Shown here in pieces: positions 10,614-23,342 of a stretch of 64,000 nucleotides of DNA (position 1 is its first letter; each line of letters starts with the position of its first letter). The stretch spans positions 1-64,000 of the forward strand of contig NW_008805078.1 of NCBI RefSeq assembly GCF_000004825.1, in the 5' to 3' direction. The notes beneath the pieces were generated by a model. The model was not told where the DNA came from and did not search any database. It saw nothing but the letters and a program-made list of their open reading frames with translations. Made by a program: the position numbers and the translations under genes. The DNA comes from Heterostelium album PN500 (Eukaryota; Evosea; Eumycetozoa; Acytosteliales; Acytosteliaceae).

Positions 10614-11395
10614 CTATACATTGTTTGATTCAACAATTATTGGATTAGAAGTTGTAGTAGTATTAGTAGTAGTATCATCTATTATATTATTATTGTCATT
10701 ATCTTTGTTTACTAAGATTAAATGTTCAATTAAGTGTTGTACTACGTCTTGACCAGCACTGTTTAATCCCTCTCTTCTCATAATAACATGAGTATGTGAA
10801 AGTCTATAAAAAACATAGTGTTAATATTAGTATTTATATATACAAATATATTAATTAACAAATACAACTTACAGATTATCAAATTTCATATGATATCTTG
10901 TGAATGTTAATTTTTGTAGATTTAGTAGAATCTCTCTTAGCTTATCACCTCTTTCATCGTTTTTAAATATATCTACATCTTTGGGTGACAACGCTATGAA
11001 TTCAGCGGTTGCATCTTCATCGACGATATGAGGATACTTTGTCGATAGTTTCACTACTGCACCTGGCTTTGTATATGGATTGCTATGTGAGATGTTCGAG
11101 GTATTGAACATAACATGCAAGTCATTCTCAATGGTAGAGTAGAGTACACGACTTCCAAACTGTGCGAGACCCTCTATAAACTTGCCTTTGGTCATCTCCA
11201 ACAACAACGGATTATCAACGTCGTCCGTCAACATCAACTGTCTACCGGTTGTGCCTATCAAATTATCGGTAACATATCCCGCCACAACATTATACAATCC
11301 TCTCTTTGGTCTTCTACTTCCACAATCTGCTCATGTAGTAACAAATAAAACAATTTTTTAATATATGAATCGTTAATGTTGTATTGATAATAGTT

Positions 11396-11453
<58 letters not shown>

Positions 11454-11855
11454 AAAACACTTACGTGGAGATGATAATGTTATGAATTGAAGTGGAATTA
11501 CTTGGTTGAAATAACCTTGTTCATGGAGAATACCTATTGCATAACGGGAAATAGGACCACCTAAACTGTGACCGATAATTGTGATATGTGTTGGTTTAAT
11601 GGTTTTGGATATTTCCATTATCTCTTGTGCCATTCTCTCTCCACACTTATCAATACCTTGTCTTGTCAGCATATTAGGATTTGTCGATCCACTCCATATA
11701 ACTACATCATCTAGTTTCTCTGTGATTTTCTTTGTAATTACATCGTAATCCGATTTGGTTGCGTGCAATCCATGTTGCAGGAAAATCAAATGTTGTTGAT
11801 GTAGATATTGCTGTTGTTGTTGCTGTTGCTGTTGTTGTTTTTGTTGTAAAGTCAT
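10614..11855 (-). CDS. DUF676-type serine lipase / alpha-beta hydrolase
   Basis: Three exons, 11855-11465, 11326-10873 and 10803-10614, about 344 residues. After an N-terminal poly-Gln stretch comes LIFLQHGLHATKSDY, the HG oxyanion segment. The nucleophile elbow GHSLGG follows, with Ser near residue 97. Splicing 1-2 rebuilds ITLSSPHCGSRRP, the S-x-P-H-x-G element conserved after the elbow in DUF676/FAM135 lipases. The third exon supplies LSHTHVIMRREGLN, whose His is a candidate for the triad, then an Asn/Thr tail. No signal peptide or membrane segment is seen, so it is probably cytosolic, acting on phospho- or acylglycerols. Intron 1 contains 19 CAA units on the plus strand, just 11 nt from the donor site. 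It is convergent with the pseudouridine synthase gene, with fewer than 100 bp between the stops. Confidence 0.85.
11397..11453. repeat. (CAA)19 microsatellite inside lipase intron 1
   Basis: Nineteen uninterrupted CAA units on the plus strand (TTG on the transcript strand). The array begins 11 nt from the exon 1 donor at 11464 and occupies about 40 percent of a 138-nt intron. The coding poly-Gln in the adjacent exon is the opposite orientation (CAA/CAG on the minus strand), so this is not simply a continuation of it. Confidence 0.95.
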
Positions 11856-12365
11856 CTCTTAAAAATCAAAATTTTTAATTATGTTTTAAGCATAATTATT
11901 ATTATTTATATGTAAATTAATAAACTTATCTTAGATATATATTATATATTTGTAAAAAAATATAATCTTTTCACACACACACATATACAAATAAATTTAA
12001 AAAAAAAAAAAAAGTAGTGAACTTATTTACGAATAAGATTTGTTAATATTAAAAAGTTGCAAATATCATATTCGTAAGATTTTCCATTTTAGGAATTTGT
12101 AATAATAATTATTATTTTTATAATTATTTATATATTTATATTTTGAAATATCTATTTATTTTTATTTATTAGTTTTAAACAAATAATATTACTATGAAAT
12201 ATTACTTTTATCTTTTAATAAATTCCAACTTCACCTATAATAATAATAATCTTAATATTCATATTTTTCCATATTAAAAAAGAATAGAATAGTTTCAATT
12301 CCGATGCAACTTTTTATTAGTACCAACCAAATTAATTACCCAAACAATTTTAATATTCTTTAAAG
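11856..12365. other. Divergent promoter region, lipase (-) and esterase (+)
   Basis: About 510 bp with a (CA)n patch at 11971-11985, an A run at about 12000-12013 and otherwise A/T-dominated DNA. Both flanking starts face away, so it should hold two promoters. No motif beyond T/A runs stands out. Confidence 0.5.
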
Positions 12366-13964
12366 ATGAGAATATCCAATAATTATTTAGCGACGACAAT
12401 CATCTTATTAAGTGGTTTGTTGCTTGTTAATGCTCAATCCAGTTCGGGCAACACCTACTCTTTGAATGTGCTTTCACCTCGATCCGGTATTTACAATGGT
12501 ATCTACATGAACGAAACACGTGCTTTCCTCGGTATTCCATATGCTCAACCACCAATTGGAAACCTGCGTTTCAAACCACCACAATCCATCTACCAATGGG
12601 GAACGATAAACGCCACAACAATGCCGCCTTCCTGTTGGCAATCCGGTAAACCAACCGGTTACAACTACTCTGAGGATTGTCTCTACTTGAATGTCTACAC
12701 TCCAAAGAACATGCACTACGTCAACCCAGCAGTATACAATTGCAATTTGCCAGTTATGGTGTTCTTGCATGGCGGTCGTTTCTGGACTGGCGCAGCCACC
12801 GATTTCCTCGGTGACCATCTTGCCGCCGCCGGAAATGTCGTCAACGTCATCATTCAATACCGTTTGAATATCTTTGGTTTCCAGTCGTTCGATGATAACA
12901 CCAACCTCGGTCTTCAGGATCAACAGATGGCTTTGCGTTGGGTGCAAGAAAACATTCGTGCGTTCGGTGGTGATCCCGATCGTGTTACCATCTACGGTGA
13001 ATCTGCCGGTGGTTCCTCTGCTCTCTACCACTTGACCATGCCAAGTTCTTACAATTTGTACAACCGTGTTGTTGCGCAATCTGCCTGGCAATGGGCGATT
13101 CCAACCGCTGCTACCTCTAGGGTCATGACAGCTGCTTACGCCGCAACCAAGGGTTGCGCCAACATCACCACTTCCGGTGCTCCCGACTACGCCGCCATCC
13201 TGAGATGTCTCAGTTCCAAGTCGGCATCAGATATCACACCAACTGTCGGTAATTCCGACTTCTTTGTCCCAATTGTCGATGGCAATATGATCAAATCTCA
13301 ATTGCTCACTTCTTTCAAGCAAGGTAGATACAACAAACGTGCCAACATCATCATCGGTCACAACTATGAAGAAGGTCACTTCATGGCGTTCTCACGTCTC
13401 GGTTTTGTCACGCCATTAGACCCAGTCAGCGATACCACCCTCCAAAACTCACTCACTAGATACCTAGATGTCTACTTCACACCGGCTCAACGTGATGAAG
13501 TTATCTCTTGGTACTTACCAGTTGCCAGTGAACTCGGTAACTGGTTGGGTGGTTCCGAATTCTTTGGTGACTACTACATCATCTGTGGTTCCATTTTGAC
13601 AGCTGAGTATTTATCTCAACAAGGTGTCCAATTCAACAGCTACATATTCAACTACTCCTCACCAAATTTCCCAGCCGACGAATGGTTCTTGGCTGCCTCT
13701 CACGGTAATGAATTGCCATACATTTTCTTCCAAGATGTCTATACACCATACCCATTCGCACCGGCCGATGCCGCCTTGGCTCACCGTATGTCTCGTTCAT
13801 GGACTGACTATGCTGACAATGGTAATCCATCCGGTCCATTCTCTAGATGGCCATCCTATCCAGATGCAATGTACTACGGTCCAGACGTCATGAACTACGA
13901 TGACAAACGTCCATATAAAAAGGCAATCTGTGAGAATTGGAGACAATTATTTGAAGCCTACTAA
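12366..13964 (+). CDS. Secreted type-B carboxylesterase (crystal-protein/cholinesterase family)
   Basis: A single exon for 532 residues. The N-terminus (IILLSGLLLVNAQS, about 1-24) is a clear signal peptide. The family landmarks are in order: TRAFLGIPYAQPPIGNLRF, the EDCLYLNVY signature at about 103-111, the oxyanion motif FLHGGRF at about 133-139, and the active site FGGDPDRVTIYGESAGGSS with Ser213. They continue with an acidic triad candidate in HNYEEGHF and a triad His in ASHGNELPYIF. Length is normal for the family. Dictyostelium crystal protein and related esterases have this architecture and are secreted or lodged in the endoplasmic reticulum/esterosomes. It hydrolyses carboxylic esters; the substrate is unknown. 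Codon use is relatively C-ending, suggesting good expression. Confidence 0.93.
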   Translation: MRISNNYLATTIILLSGLLLVNAQSSSGNTYSLNVLSPRSGIYNGIYMNETRAFLGIPYAQPPIGNLRFKPPQSIYQWGTINATTMPPSCWQSGKPTGYNYSEDCLYLNVYTPKNMHYVNPAVYNCNLPVMVFLHGGRFWTGAATDFLGDHLAAAGNVVNVIIQYRLNIFGFQSFDDNTNLGLQDQQMALRWVQENIRAFGGDPDRVTIYGESAGGSSALYHLTMPSSYNLYNRVVAQSAWQWAIPTAATSRVMTAAYAATKGCANITTSGAPDYAAILRCLSSKSASDITPTVGNSDFFVPIVDGNMIKSQLLTSFKQGRYNKRANIIIGHNYEEGHFMAFSRLGFVTPLDPVSDTTLQNSLTRYLDVYFTPAQRDEVISWYLPVASELGNWLGGSEFFGDYYIICGSILTAEYLSQQGVQFNSYIFNYSSPNFPADEWFLAASHGNELPYIFFQDVYTPYPFAPADAALAHRMSRSWTDYADNGNPSGPFSRWPSYPDAMYYGPDVMNYDDKRPYKKAICENWRQLFEAY

Positions 13965-14453
13965 ATTATATGTTAGTCATATTGATCAATTTTACTCTCT
14001 CTAAATGGTTCCCGAATTCCATCATCAGAGTAAAACAAAAGAAAATAAAAATAAAAAATAATTCTATTTATTCAAAACTACTATATTTTTATCTTTTATT
14101 TGTTTCAATAAGTTTATTAATTACTTACTAATATTGAATACATTATTCAAAAGAATGACCGAGAAGTGAAGGTATCAGATGTCAAAAGAAGATTCTAAAT
14201 ATTCCAAACATTTTATTTTACAATTTATCTCTTTTATTTTTTAAAAATTAAAACAAATAAATCGATTCCACAAGTTATGATCATTTTTTTTTGAACAAAA
14301 ACGAAAAATTATATTTTTTTAACTTTAGTTTTTTTTTTTTGAAAACTATCAAATATATATATGTTTGAACGTTGAGGCATAGGTATATATTTAACTTTAC
14401 TAATAAGAATTGATTTCTTTTACTAATTGTTATATTATTTTCATCACAAAGCC
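13965..14453. other. Intergenic region, 489 bp
   Basis: 3' flank of the esterase gene and leader of the first sacsin-like gene. AT-rich with T runs near 14286 and 14330-14340. It shares no palindrome with the corresponding region ahead of the second sacsin-like copy. Nothing else was recognised. Confidence 0.5.
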
Positions 14454-17400
14454 ATGGCCCTATTTAATAGCTTCAAAGATGGTAATGCGTCTGAACCATA
14501 TTATAAAAGAATCAATGGTATTCTCAAAAAATATCATGAATCGACTATTTTAAAAGAGTTATTACAGGTATGTATAATTAATAATCATTCAAAAATGAAA
14601 GGAATACTTTGATCTAACATCTATTCATATTAATAAAATTCACTCAAAGAATGCTGATGATGCCGGTGCCAAAAAAGTGATAATCAAATTCGATCGGAGA
14701 TCGTATGATACTGAGAAACTATTTGATGAGACACCGGTTTACAAGCAAAACATGAAACAGATGCAAGGACCATCACTGTTGATCTACAATGATTCGATCT
14801 TTAAGGAGAAAGACTGGGAGGGAATCAAAAGTTTGGGAAGTGGATCGAAAGAGATGGATCTCAAATCGGTTGGAAAGTTTGGTTTGGGTATCAACTCTGT
14901 CTATCATGTATCGGACTTCCTAACGATCATTTCCGACACGCAAGTGTTGATTCAAGATCCACTTGGTTTGGTATCAAAGAATGGTTTGCATTTCGATTTC
15001 GTCGAGAATTCGATGATCGATGCTAAGTATCGCGATCAAACTGAACCATGGAAACAATTCGGTTGTGATATGGTGAATCGATTCAATGGTACCATCATCA
15101 GATTACCAATTCGTCTAGCGGGCAGTAAAATCAAACCAAATCCAATCACCGACGAAGATTATAAGCTAATCTTTGATGAATTCATTCAACAGCTACATGA
15201 ACTGTTACTGTTCCTCAAGAACATTCTACAGGTAGAAGTATACGACAATGATAGACTGCTATTTAGAGTGTCAGTATCGAATGCGTCATCTATCGTTGAC
15301 AAACGAACACTTGTTCATGATTGTATATCGAGAATCGCCGATTTAATGAAGGAGTATGATATTCATAAATTCATTGATATCATCAAGAGTATGGATAAAC
15401 TTCCAGTGGGAACATACACAATGGATCTCAAGTATGAGAGTGCAGTCAATGGCATATCCAATATGAAATATTGTATCACCCAAGGACTGGTGAATAATGG
15501 TTTGGAATCATTGAAGCTGAACAATATCACAACCAAACTCATTCCATGGGGTGGCGTTGCAGTTCCTTTGGGTCTGACACCACAACAAACCAAGTCATTC
15601 CAAGGTATACCATTCACATTTCTTCCGATTGGATCACAACGTTTCAATATTCCATTCCATTTGAATGGTTTCTTTGTTCTCTCTGACGCGAGAACCGACA
15701 TTCACTTCTCCACTTCCAACTATGAAAACAGTGAAGAACATCAAGAGTTTAAATGGAATGAGAATGTTCTGACCAATATCATACCGGAATTATACAATCA
15801 TAATCTATTGGTTATGATTCAGAACAAACAGCTTGGAAGCAACTCTGTCTACGATTACTTCCCAACAGAGGTGTATAATTCAGAGAAGGATAAGGTTTTG
15901 TCAATTCATACTGTCAAAAGACTGTGCAAGAGTAAACTTTTCCGAGATATCAAAACATTGGAATATTATCATTTGTCAGAAAGTTATTGTGTTACCGATG
16001 ATCACAATGAAGATATCTCCAATGTTTTGACTCAACGATCGAAAGTAACCATTAGAATTCCAAATCCACTCTTAAATTATATGTCCAAATTAAACTGTAA
16101 AGCACGCTTAGTCACTCAATTGGATATTTGTGGATTTTTGAAATCAAAACCTCTCACTGAATTCAATGGTTCAGTTCTCAGCTATTTACTTTCAGGTCAA
16201 CAAATCATTAAGGATGGTCATCTGGATGAGTTAAAGGTATTCCCTTTGTCCAATGGTAGAATTGGTTCGATTAGATCCAAGAATGCTGTGAAACTAAGTC
16301 GGTACATGTATTATACAGATCAGAGACAGTTCACTATCTTGGCTAGCAAGAACCCAGATTCACTATTTGATTTCGAAACAATGCTACCATTCAGTATGCA
16401 CATCAAATCATTGTGTGAATACTATCACGTCTCAAATATGGATCTTTCAATATTCTGTAGGTTGCTCAAGAATTCATTTCCAATGATGGTAGGAATTGAT
16501 GTTGTTCTACAAAGTCTTCCAAGTGATTTCAATTCAGTTGTGTTCTGGGAATACATGGGTACTCTTAATACACAGGGGATTTCCGACTTTGTTTGTATAC
16601 CAGCGACTGATGTAAATAATTCATTGGTATACGTAGCTCCTGGTTATCCAAAGTTGATTCTCGACAGAATGAAGGAATCGATCAGACAAATTGCTCTCAA
16701 ACTTGGATTCTACATGGCAAAGTCAGATATGAATGAGAAGTATTTCTATGCAATTTTCACAATCAACTCGGATATCAACTTGATGAATTCTATTACTAGT
16801 AATATGATCTCATCTCTGTCTCCTGAGGAGAAGATTACAATTCGAAAGCATCTTCTTTCCGACAAAAGATCTATTGAACATTCACAAACCATATTCTCAC
16901 TTCCAATCTTTAAGAATTCTGTTGGTGAATTCAAATTCATCGATAGATATACTGTTTGTACCAATTGGAAAGATATTACAAAATACTGTAGAGAAAAGGG
17001 TTATGTCATTTTTGAAGGTGAGAAGAACAATCTACAGAAATGGCCGACCGCTCTGAACGATCAGAATTATATGATACTAAACTATATATTGCCAAGTATC
17101 TGTTTGTACACTCCACAAGAACAATTCTCCATTGTTAAAATTGTTCTATGGAGTCCGAACCAATTCAAAAATCAAGAGTTGGTTCAACAGATGGAATGGG
17201 TACCAAACTCTGGTGGTTCATTGTCAAATTTGAGTCAGCTAATTATACTATCCTCACCAGAGAGGGTATCACTCTTAAAGTATACTCAAGGAGGACAAAG
17301 CAAGGTCATTGCACATCAATTGGCATCCAGCGATTTAGTCGAAAAATGGTCACCGTTTGGAGTACGTACTATCTATCCTGGTTATACTAACAACTCAGAT

Positions 17401-20400
17401 TATAATCTTATCTATGATTGTCTAAAGAATCTGTCAAAATTACCAAAGGAATCATTCAGTTCTGGATTCAATGAAATTATTAGCTTTATGAATCAAAACA
17501 TCAATATAGTTGATAGTACATTATTATCAGTTCCATTTATTCCTGTTAAACAGTCAATTGATTTTGGTTCAATATCCTACAAAACTAAAACAGAATACGT
17601 TTCAATCAATCAATGTTACTTAGATTCAGAAAAGGAGCTCTGCTACAGTCAATGTACAATTGGAGATATCGATACGAAATCACTTGCATCACTACAAATT
17701 CATCTACCAACTCTAAAGATAGAAACAATAATCAATCATCTTGGATATCTTATCGAACAATCTCAAGCACCCTCGTTTACCAATGAGGAGAGAGATTCAA
17801 TGGTAACAATCGTTGAGAAGATCTATAAATACTTCAATACTCATGAGGATCTCAAATCACTCATTTCAAGCAAACTTGATTGGATTTGGTGTGGATCGAA
17901 ATTTGTATCTCCAACTTTAGTTTTTGTCAATGGTACTTCGATTGATCCTTATATTTTCCAAGTTCCAGATCAGTTGAAAAAGTTCAATCGTCTTTATGAA
18001 AAGGTCAAAATCCCGATGAATCCTACCTTTAGACACTATACCAATGTTTTGGTGGAATTGTATAACAAATCAAAGGGTATGGTTCTTTTAGATGAAGATC
18101 TTTCAATTGCCATCAAGGTTGCAAAAGAATTGGCACTACAAACAATGCCACAGGAACCAGGAAAGATCTATCTTCCATGTACAAGCTTGAAACTTGTGGA
18201 GTTCGGACAAATCATTTTCTCAGACACCGACGACGTTCACCCATCGCTTCAAACCTATTCGATTCTCCACAGAGATTTATCACTTAACGATGCTAGAAAG
18301 TTGAAAATCAAGACATCGTTGGACACCATCAAACGAGGTAAAACCATTCTTGGATCAGAGTTTGGTCAATTTGAAAAGCTGTTGACTCGTTTGAAAAACA
18401 TCAACGAAGAGTACAAGGTGGAATCGCTATTGAAAGAAGTCGTTCAGAATGCCGAAGATAGTAAAGCAACTGTTCTCGAGATTTGTTTGGACAAGAGAAG
18501 ATACACAATCACCGACGATCTCGATCCAGAGCTACCAAAGAACTTTGGAAATTATCTCGAGCCATCACTTGTCATTTTCAATGATTCCAAGTTCACCGAC
18601 CTCGATATCCAGAATATCCAATCACTTGGTGACTCCTATAAGAAGAACAACTATTCAAAGATTGGTCACTATGGAATCGGTTTCAATTGTGTCTACAATA
18701 TTACAGATGTTCCTTCGATAATCACACGAGATTCATTGTTCATCTTTGATCCTCTGAAATCTCATTTTTCAGTAGAACATAGTGCCGGTCGTTCATACGA
18801 ATTCTCAATTCGTGATCAACTTGTCGACACTTTCAAACCATTGAATTATCCTGGATTTGGTCTCCAACTTGACAAGGAATTCGATCATACCATCATTCGT
18901 CTGCCACTCAGAAAATCATACTCTGATCTTTCTTCCAATGTTTGGACTATGGATTCGATCAACAAGTTACTAAAAGAGTTCCAATCGAGTGCAGAGAATT
19001 GTTTACTTTTCCAACGCAGTCTCAAGAAGATCACATTCTCTGTCATTGAAGATGATAATTCCAATCAAGCAAAGACTCTTTATTCAGTTGAGAGAAGAGT
19101 AACTGGTGGCTATGATCCAATCAATTTATCTTCTGACATTGAAGCTTACAATTGGAAAAACTTCAATCCGAAATCATACTTTATGGACATCATTACCAAT
19201 GGAAATGTGGTCAACAAATGGTTTGTTGGATGGAAGATCGGTGCTGAACAATCGAGTAATCTCTTCAAGATCTACGAGAAACTTCATCAGAAATCAATTC
19301 CATTGGGAAGTATTGCGATATGTATGGATAAAGAGATTATAGGTGTTCCTTTCACCTATTTACCATTGCCGAAATCCACCGAGTTACCTGTGATGGTCAA
19401 TGGTAGTTTCATTTTGAACTCATCAAGACAAGATGTTTTCAACTCTCTCGATAACAACTACAAATTCGATACCAACTACGAACCGGATTCAGAGAAAGAA
19501 AAGTCATTGTGGAACATTTCGATTGTTACTGAGATACTATGTCCTCTATATCTCAACCTTTTGAACAACATTGAATTCAAGAATCACTTTATTGGATCAA
19601 AGATCAACAATTTCTATTCACTATTCCCTCATTCAAAAGCTACTCTTTGGAATAGAATAACTGAGTATTTCTACCAGAACGTATCGAAATACTCTGTTTT
19701 TTCCAACATCTATTCAAATGTGTTTGGTGGTCTCTCATACCTCTGGGAATCATTTGACAAATCGTCATTGGTTATCAAATCGGAATATAATGATACTTTC
19801 AATGATATCGATATCATCAAGTTACTATTACTCGATGAATGTCCGCTAGTTCTGTTGCCGCCAAAAGTATTCGAAATGCTGTCTCCAGCTCCCCTCATAC
19901 TCGACAAGTCAAGTGTTGCAAATTTCTATAAGCAAATCAAAGACAACAGCTTCCAACTGTCTAATCCACCAAGACCATCACTCTCTTCCAAGGAAAGCAT
20001 CTTTACATTAGCTCAATATGTTTCACCATCTATATTGGGAACTCCATTTATGCTTCTCGAATCCGAACTTACAGCAATGAAGTTCGACTTTAAATCCAAC
20101 AAGCTGTTGTATAATTATGAATATATCTCTCTGCTTCCTGATGCAGATCTATTCATTCATCATCGATTTACTGATGAATCAATTCCGGAATTTAAAAACA
20201 ATTTCATTTCCACCTATGGTTTGGTTTTAGAATTCCCAGAATTCTTTATTAAATACCTAGTTCCTAGACTCCACTCATACCAAACCTACGAAGAATGTAA
20301 ACCAATATTTTATTCTCTTGTTCAACACTGGAAAGAGTTTAACCAAATTCATTATGAACAACTCAAAGCACTCAAGCTCATCCCAGTTCTTGAAGATGAT

Positions 20401-22689
20401 GGAAACACTATCGAGGCGTTTAACTTGGTTTCTGAGTATTACAATGAAGAAGTACTCAAAATTATCCCATCAGACTATGATCTTCCACCAATCTTTTATG
20501 AAAAGAATTATCAATCGATTCTCTCCAAGTTGGGTCTTAAGGATACAATCGAAACCGATATTATCGTTGCACACTTTGAAGCTTTATCGAATAATCCCGA
20601 TGCCGACAAGTTTGAACAGCTCTATAATTTTATGACAAACACAAAGACCCTGACCAAAGAGGATGTTGTTAGTATCCTCGATGAAATTAAAGATCTGCCC
20701 ATCATTCCTTGTGCCCAAAACAACCATATTGGAGCAGTCAATCAACCATTTGCTTCTTTATCAATGTCGTCCGATCCTTCTCATGAAGAATATACATTCA
20801 CGGTCTTGCCAACCAGACTCTACGAAAATATCCAACAACCAACTTCACCAAAGATGCATATTATTGCAGATCATCTAAAGAATCTACTTTTAGATTCACA
20901 GAAATGGAAAGAAGACCACAAATTGTTAGATCTTGAAACACTCGTACACAAACAAATAAGTCATCTTGCAAAAGATACGACAAGCGTTCAACACCCATTA
21001 CCAGATTCAACATTATTTCCAATTCAATCACAATTGGTTCCAATCAAAGACATCATTCTTACCGATGAGAATCTATTACCATTCTTTTTCTCCATCCAAA
21101 AAGAAAAAAAATTCTACTATACTTTAGAATGCTTAGGATTCACCAATATCAATGACGACAAGATTGTTTGTAAACTTTCATCAATGGTTACCAAAGTCAT
21201 AGGTGATGATTCCATTAAGACTGTTATCACACTTTTGAAACATCTCAAAGAAGCTTCACCACCAGCTCTCCTTTCCGAATCATGTGTTCTGCAGCCACAT
21301 TCATTGGTATATTCAACTCCATTCGGTTCCAGTGATAAACTGAAGAGGAGAAGTAATATCGCTGGTAAACTTTACCAAGTTCACCCAGAGATTGAGCGAC
21401 ACAAAGGTCAGATCAAGATATTTGCTCTTTCCGATTTAGTGAAGGAATCGATCAACCTCGAAATGTCCAGAGTTGAAAAAGTTTCTTCTTCCTCATTCAT
21501 CGATTTCCATGACCCAAATATCATCGCAAGAGTTCAAAGTATCTTGGATTTTGATGCCAAGAAATTCAAGAAAATTCTTTCCAAACTACAAAGTCTCAAC
21601 TTGTACAAAGGTAAATTGGTCAGCAAGTTCACTATGACCAACGAGAACAACGACGATGTTACCCGTGAACCGATTGGATCCGATCATATCTATGATAAGG
21701 AGCACAATTCACTCTACATTCAAAGTGAACTCTTTGATTCTTTCCATTATTTCGGTTTCATTTCATCGATTTTCCAAATCTCTATGCAACTCTATACTGA
21801 ACTACGTGCCCATAAAGATCAAGTTTACGATCTCAATCCATTCCACACTTATTCCTCTGGTGAAAAGGCATACTATTCGCGCGACAATAAGACTTTCCAA
21901 GCAACCACTGTCGTCCGAATGAACGAAGAGAGTATAGATGAATACTCTGAACTTCGATTCTACTTTATCAGTTTGGACAATGATGATTGCGATGACGATG
22001 ACATTGATGGTGCTGTTGCGGTCAATCCAATATCAGTTCCATTGGTTCATCTCTTTAAAGAAGGTACCACCGATGTCAGCAAGATAGAGCTCGATCATAA
22101 AGCAGTACAACAACTCTACGATGAAGTACTCTCAAGTTTCGGTGAGGGTTTCGAATGCAAAAGAATCAGTGAATTTGCAAAACAACTTGGAATTACAATA
22201 GAATTACCGACTGTCAAAGAAAATCAACTTGTGATTCACCGTGCAAAAGCACAATCGCTCACCACAACAGTGTATACAGTTCAACCATCGAAATACTCAT
22301 CGAGCGTACCCAACGATGAATATGCATCTATATTTAAAAAACAATCAGCTCACGATTTAGAAGTGGCAAAACATTGCCATCTGGGTGGATTCTACTCTTC
22401 CGCCTGCTTCCATGCTCAACAATGTGTTGAAAAACTTTTCAAAGCATATTGTCACAAACATGGAATCTACTTTGACTTGCACAGTCACAAAATCAACTAC
22501 TATCAAATCAAAGAAGATATAGATTGTAGTGATGCTCGCATTTTCGAAAGATTCTATATATCAACAAGATATCCATCCAACAACGGCTATGACACAACTG
22601 CACCCTATGAAAACTACAATGAAAATCAATCGGAAGATGCCATCAAAAAAGCATTAATTTTATGCCTTAATTTAAAAGATTTAATTTAA
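14454..22689 (+). CDS. Giant sacsin-like protein, copy 1 (two HSP90-type ATPase modules + HEPN)
   Basis: Exons 14454-14567 and 14650-22689 give about 2717 residues. The 82-nt intron falls exactly inside the first ATPase N-box, between ELLQ and NADDAGA, as if to join the catalytic motif. Module 1 (about 30-600) has NADDAGA, LLIYNDSIFKEKDWEGI, SLGSGSK and KFGLGINSVYHVSD, the GHKL/sacsin-repeat signature. Module 2 begins near residue 1290 with LLKEVVQNAEDSKATVL, then VIFNDSKFTDLDI and HYGIGFNCVYNITD. Residues about 2600-2710 form a HEPN domain: HLGGFYSSACFHAQQCVEKL, then FYISTRYPS. Human sacsin has three repeats plus UBL and J domains; here there are two, and neither UBL nor J is seen. It is probably a cytosolic chaperone-like ATPase; the ligand is unknown. 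The stop TAA overlaps TAAATAAA, a likely poly(A) signal. Confidence 0.9.
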
Positions 22690-22741
22690 ATAAACCACCA
22701 TTTTAAAAAATAAAAAAATCAAATAAATAAAAGTGCACTGC

Positions 22742-22774
22742 TTTAGAAAAGAGATATTTTTTTCTTTTTCTAAA
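22742..22774. repeat. Imperfect inverted repeat 3' of sacsin-like copy 1
   Basis: The left arm TTTAGAAAAGA (22742-22752) pairs with the right arm TCTTTTTCTAAA (22763-22774) with one bulged base. The loop is about 10 nt and T-rich. It lies 53 bp after the stop codon. It could fold in the 3' UTR or be chance in AT-rich DNA. Confidence 0.45.
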
Positions 22775-23106
22775 ACAATGTTTTGTGTGTCAAGTTTGAT
22801 TCAAAAAAGTGCAATTTTAAGTTCTGATTGATGAATCAAAAATTTAACCACTTTTTAAACCTTTGATAATGTTTAACTTTGGTGAAAAAGAAATGAAAAG
22901 TTTAATATCTTTAGGATAGTTTTTATACTAAAAAGTAGGGCATGATGTGAGTTTAGGTACCTTTCATTTTATACCCAACATTTGTTTTTCATTTCTTTTG
23001 CAAAAAAAAAAAAACACAACTTCACAAAAACATAAAGAAATGAATAAAAATTGTAGACCAATCAAATAATTGAAATAAGTTCGATTCCTATATCCTTTTG
23101 TGGTAG

Positions 23107-23135
23107 ATCTAAATCATCACACTGTAGATTTAGAT
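23107..23135. repeat. Inverted repeat with 9-bp arms
   Basis: ATCTAAATC (23107-23115) is the exact reverse complement of GATTTAGAT (23127-23135), with an 11-nt loop. It lies 25 bp before the 28-bp palindrome and shares the word CTAAATC with it. Confidence 0.7.
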
Positions 23136-23159
23136 TAAAATGTATTTTTTTTATTAGCA

Positions 23160-23187
23160 ACTAAATCAATAGTACTATTGATTTAGT
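23160..23187. repeat. Perfect 28-bp palindrome upstream of sacsin-like copy 2
   Basis: The left half ACTAAATCAATAGT (23160-23173) is followed with no spacer by its exact reverse complement (23174-23187). The flanking bases do not continue the symmetry. The centre is about 170 bp upstream of the copy 2 ATG. A dyad protein-binding site or a cruciform are both possible. It has no counterpart before copy 1. Confidence 0.9.
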
Positions 23188-23342
23188 AATCAATGAAGAT
23201 TCATTAATTTTAAAACAATATATCATCAAATTCATAGATATAATTAATATATCTAAACAGGTAAATGTTATTCATATTTTTTTATATCTTAAAATATTGT
23301 TTACTAAAGTTAAATTTATTCATCATATTAGGTTAGTCTTCA

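Larger units (their letters stand above)
22690..23342. other. Spacer between tandem sacsin-like copies
   Basis: 653 bp of AT-rich DNA. It contains an imperfect hairpin at 22742-22774 (arms TTTAGAAAAGA and TCTTTTTCTAAA) shortly after the copy 1 stop. It also holds inverted 9-mers at 23107-23115 and 23127-23135, and a perfect 28-bp palindrome at 23160-23187. No open frame or RNA gene is supported. Confidence 0.6.

Noticed and set aside
23079-23088. GTTCGATTCC, a tRNA T-loop-like word
   Set aside because: No A-box, anticodon arm or acceptor pairing at the right distances upstream or downstream.
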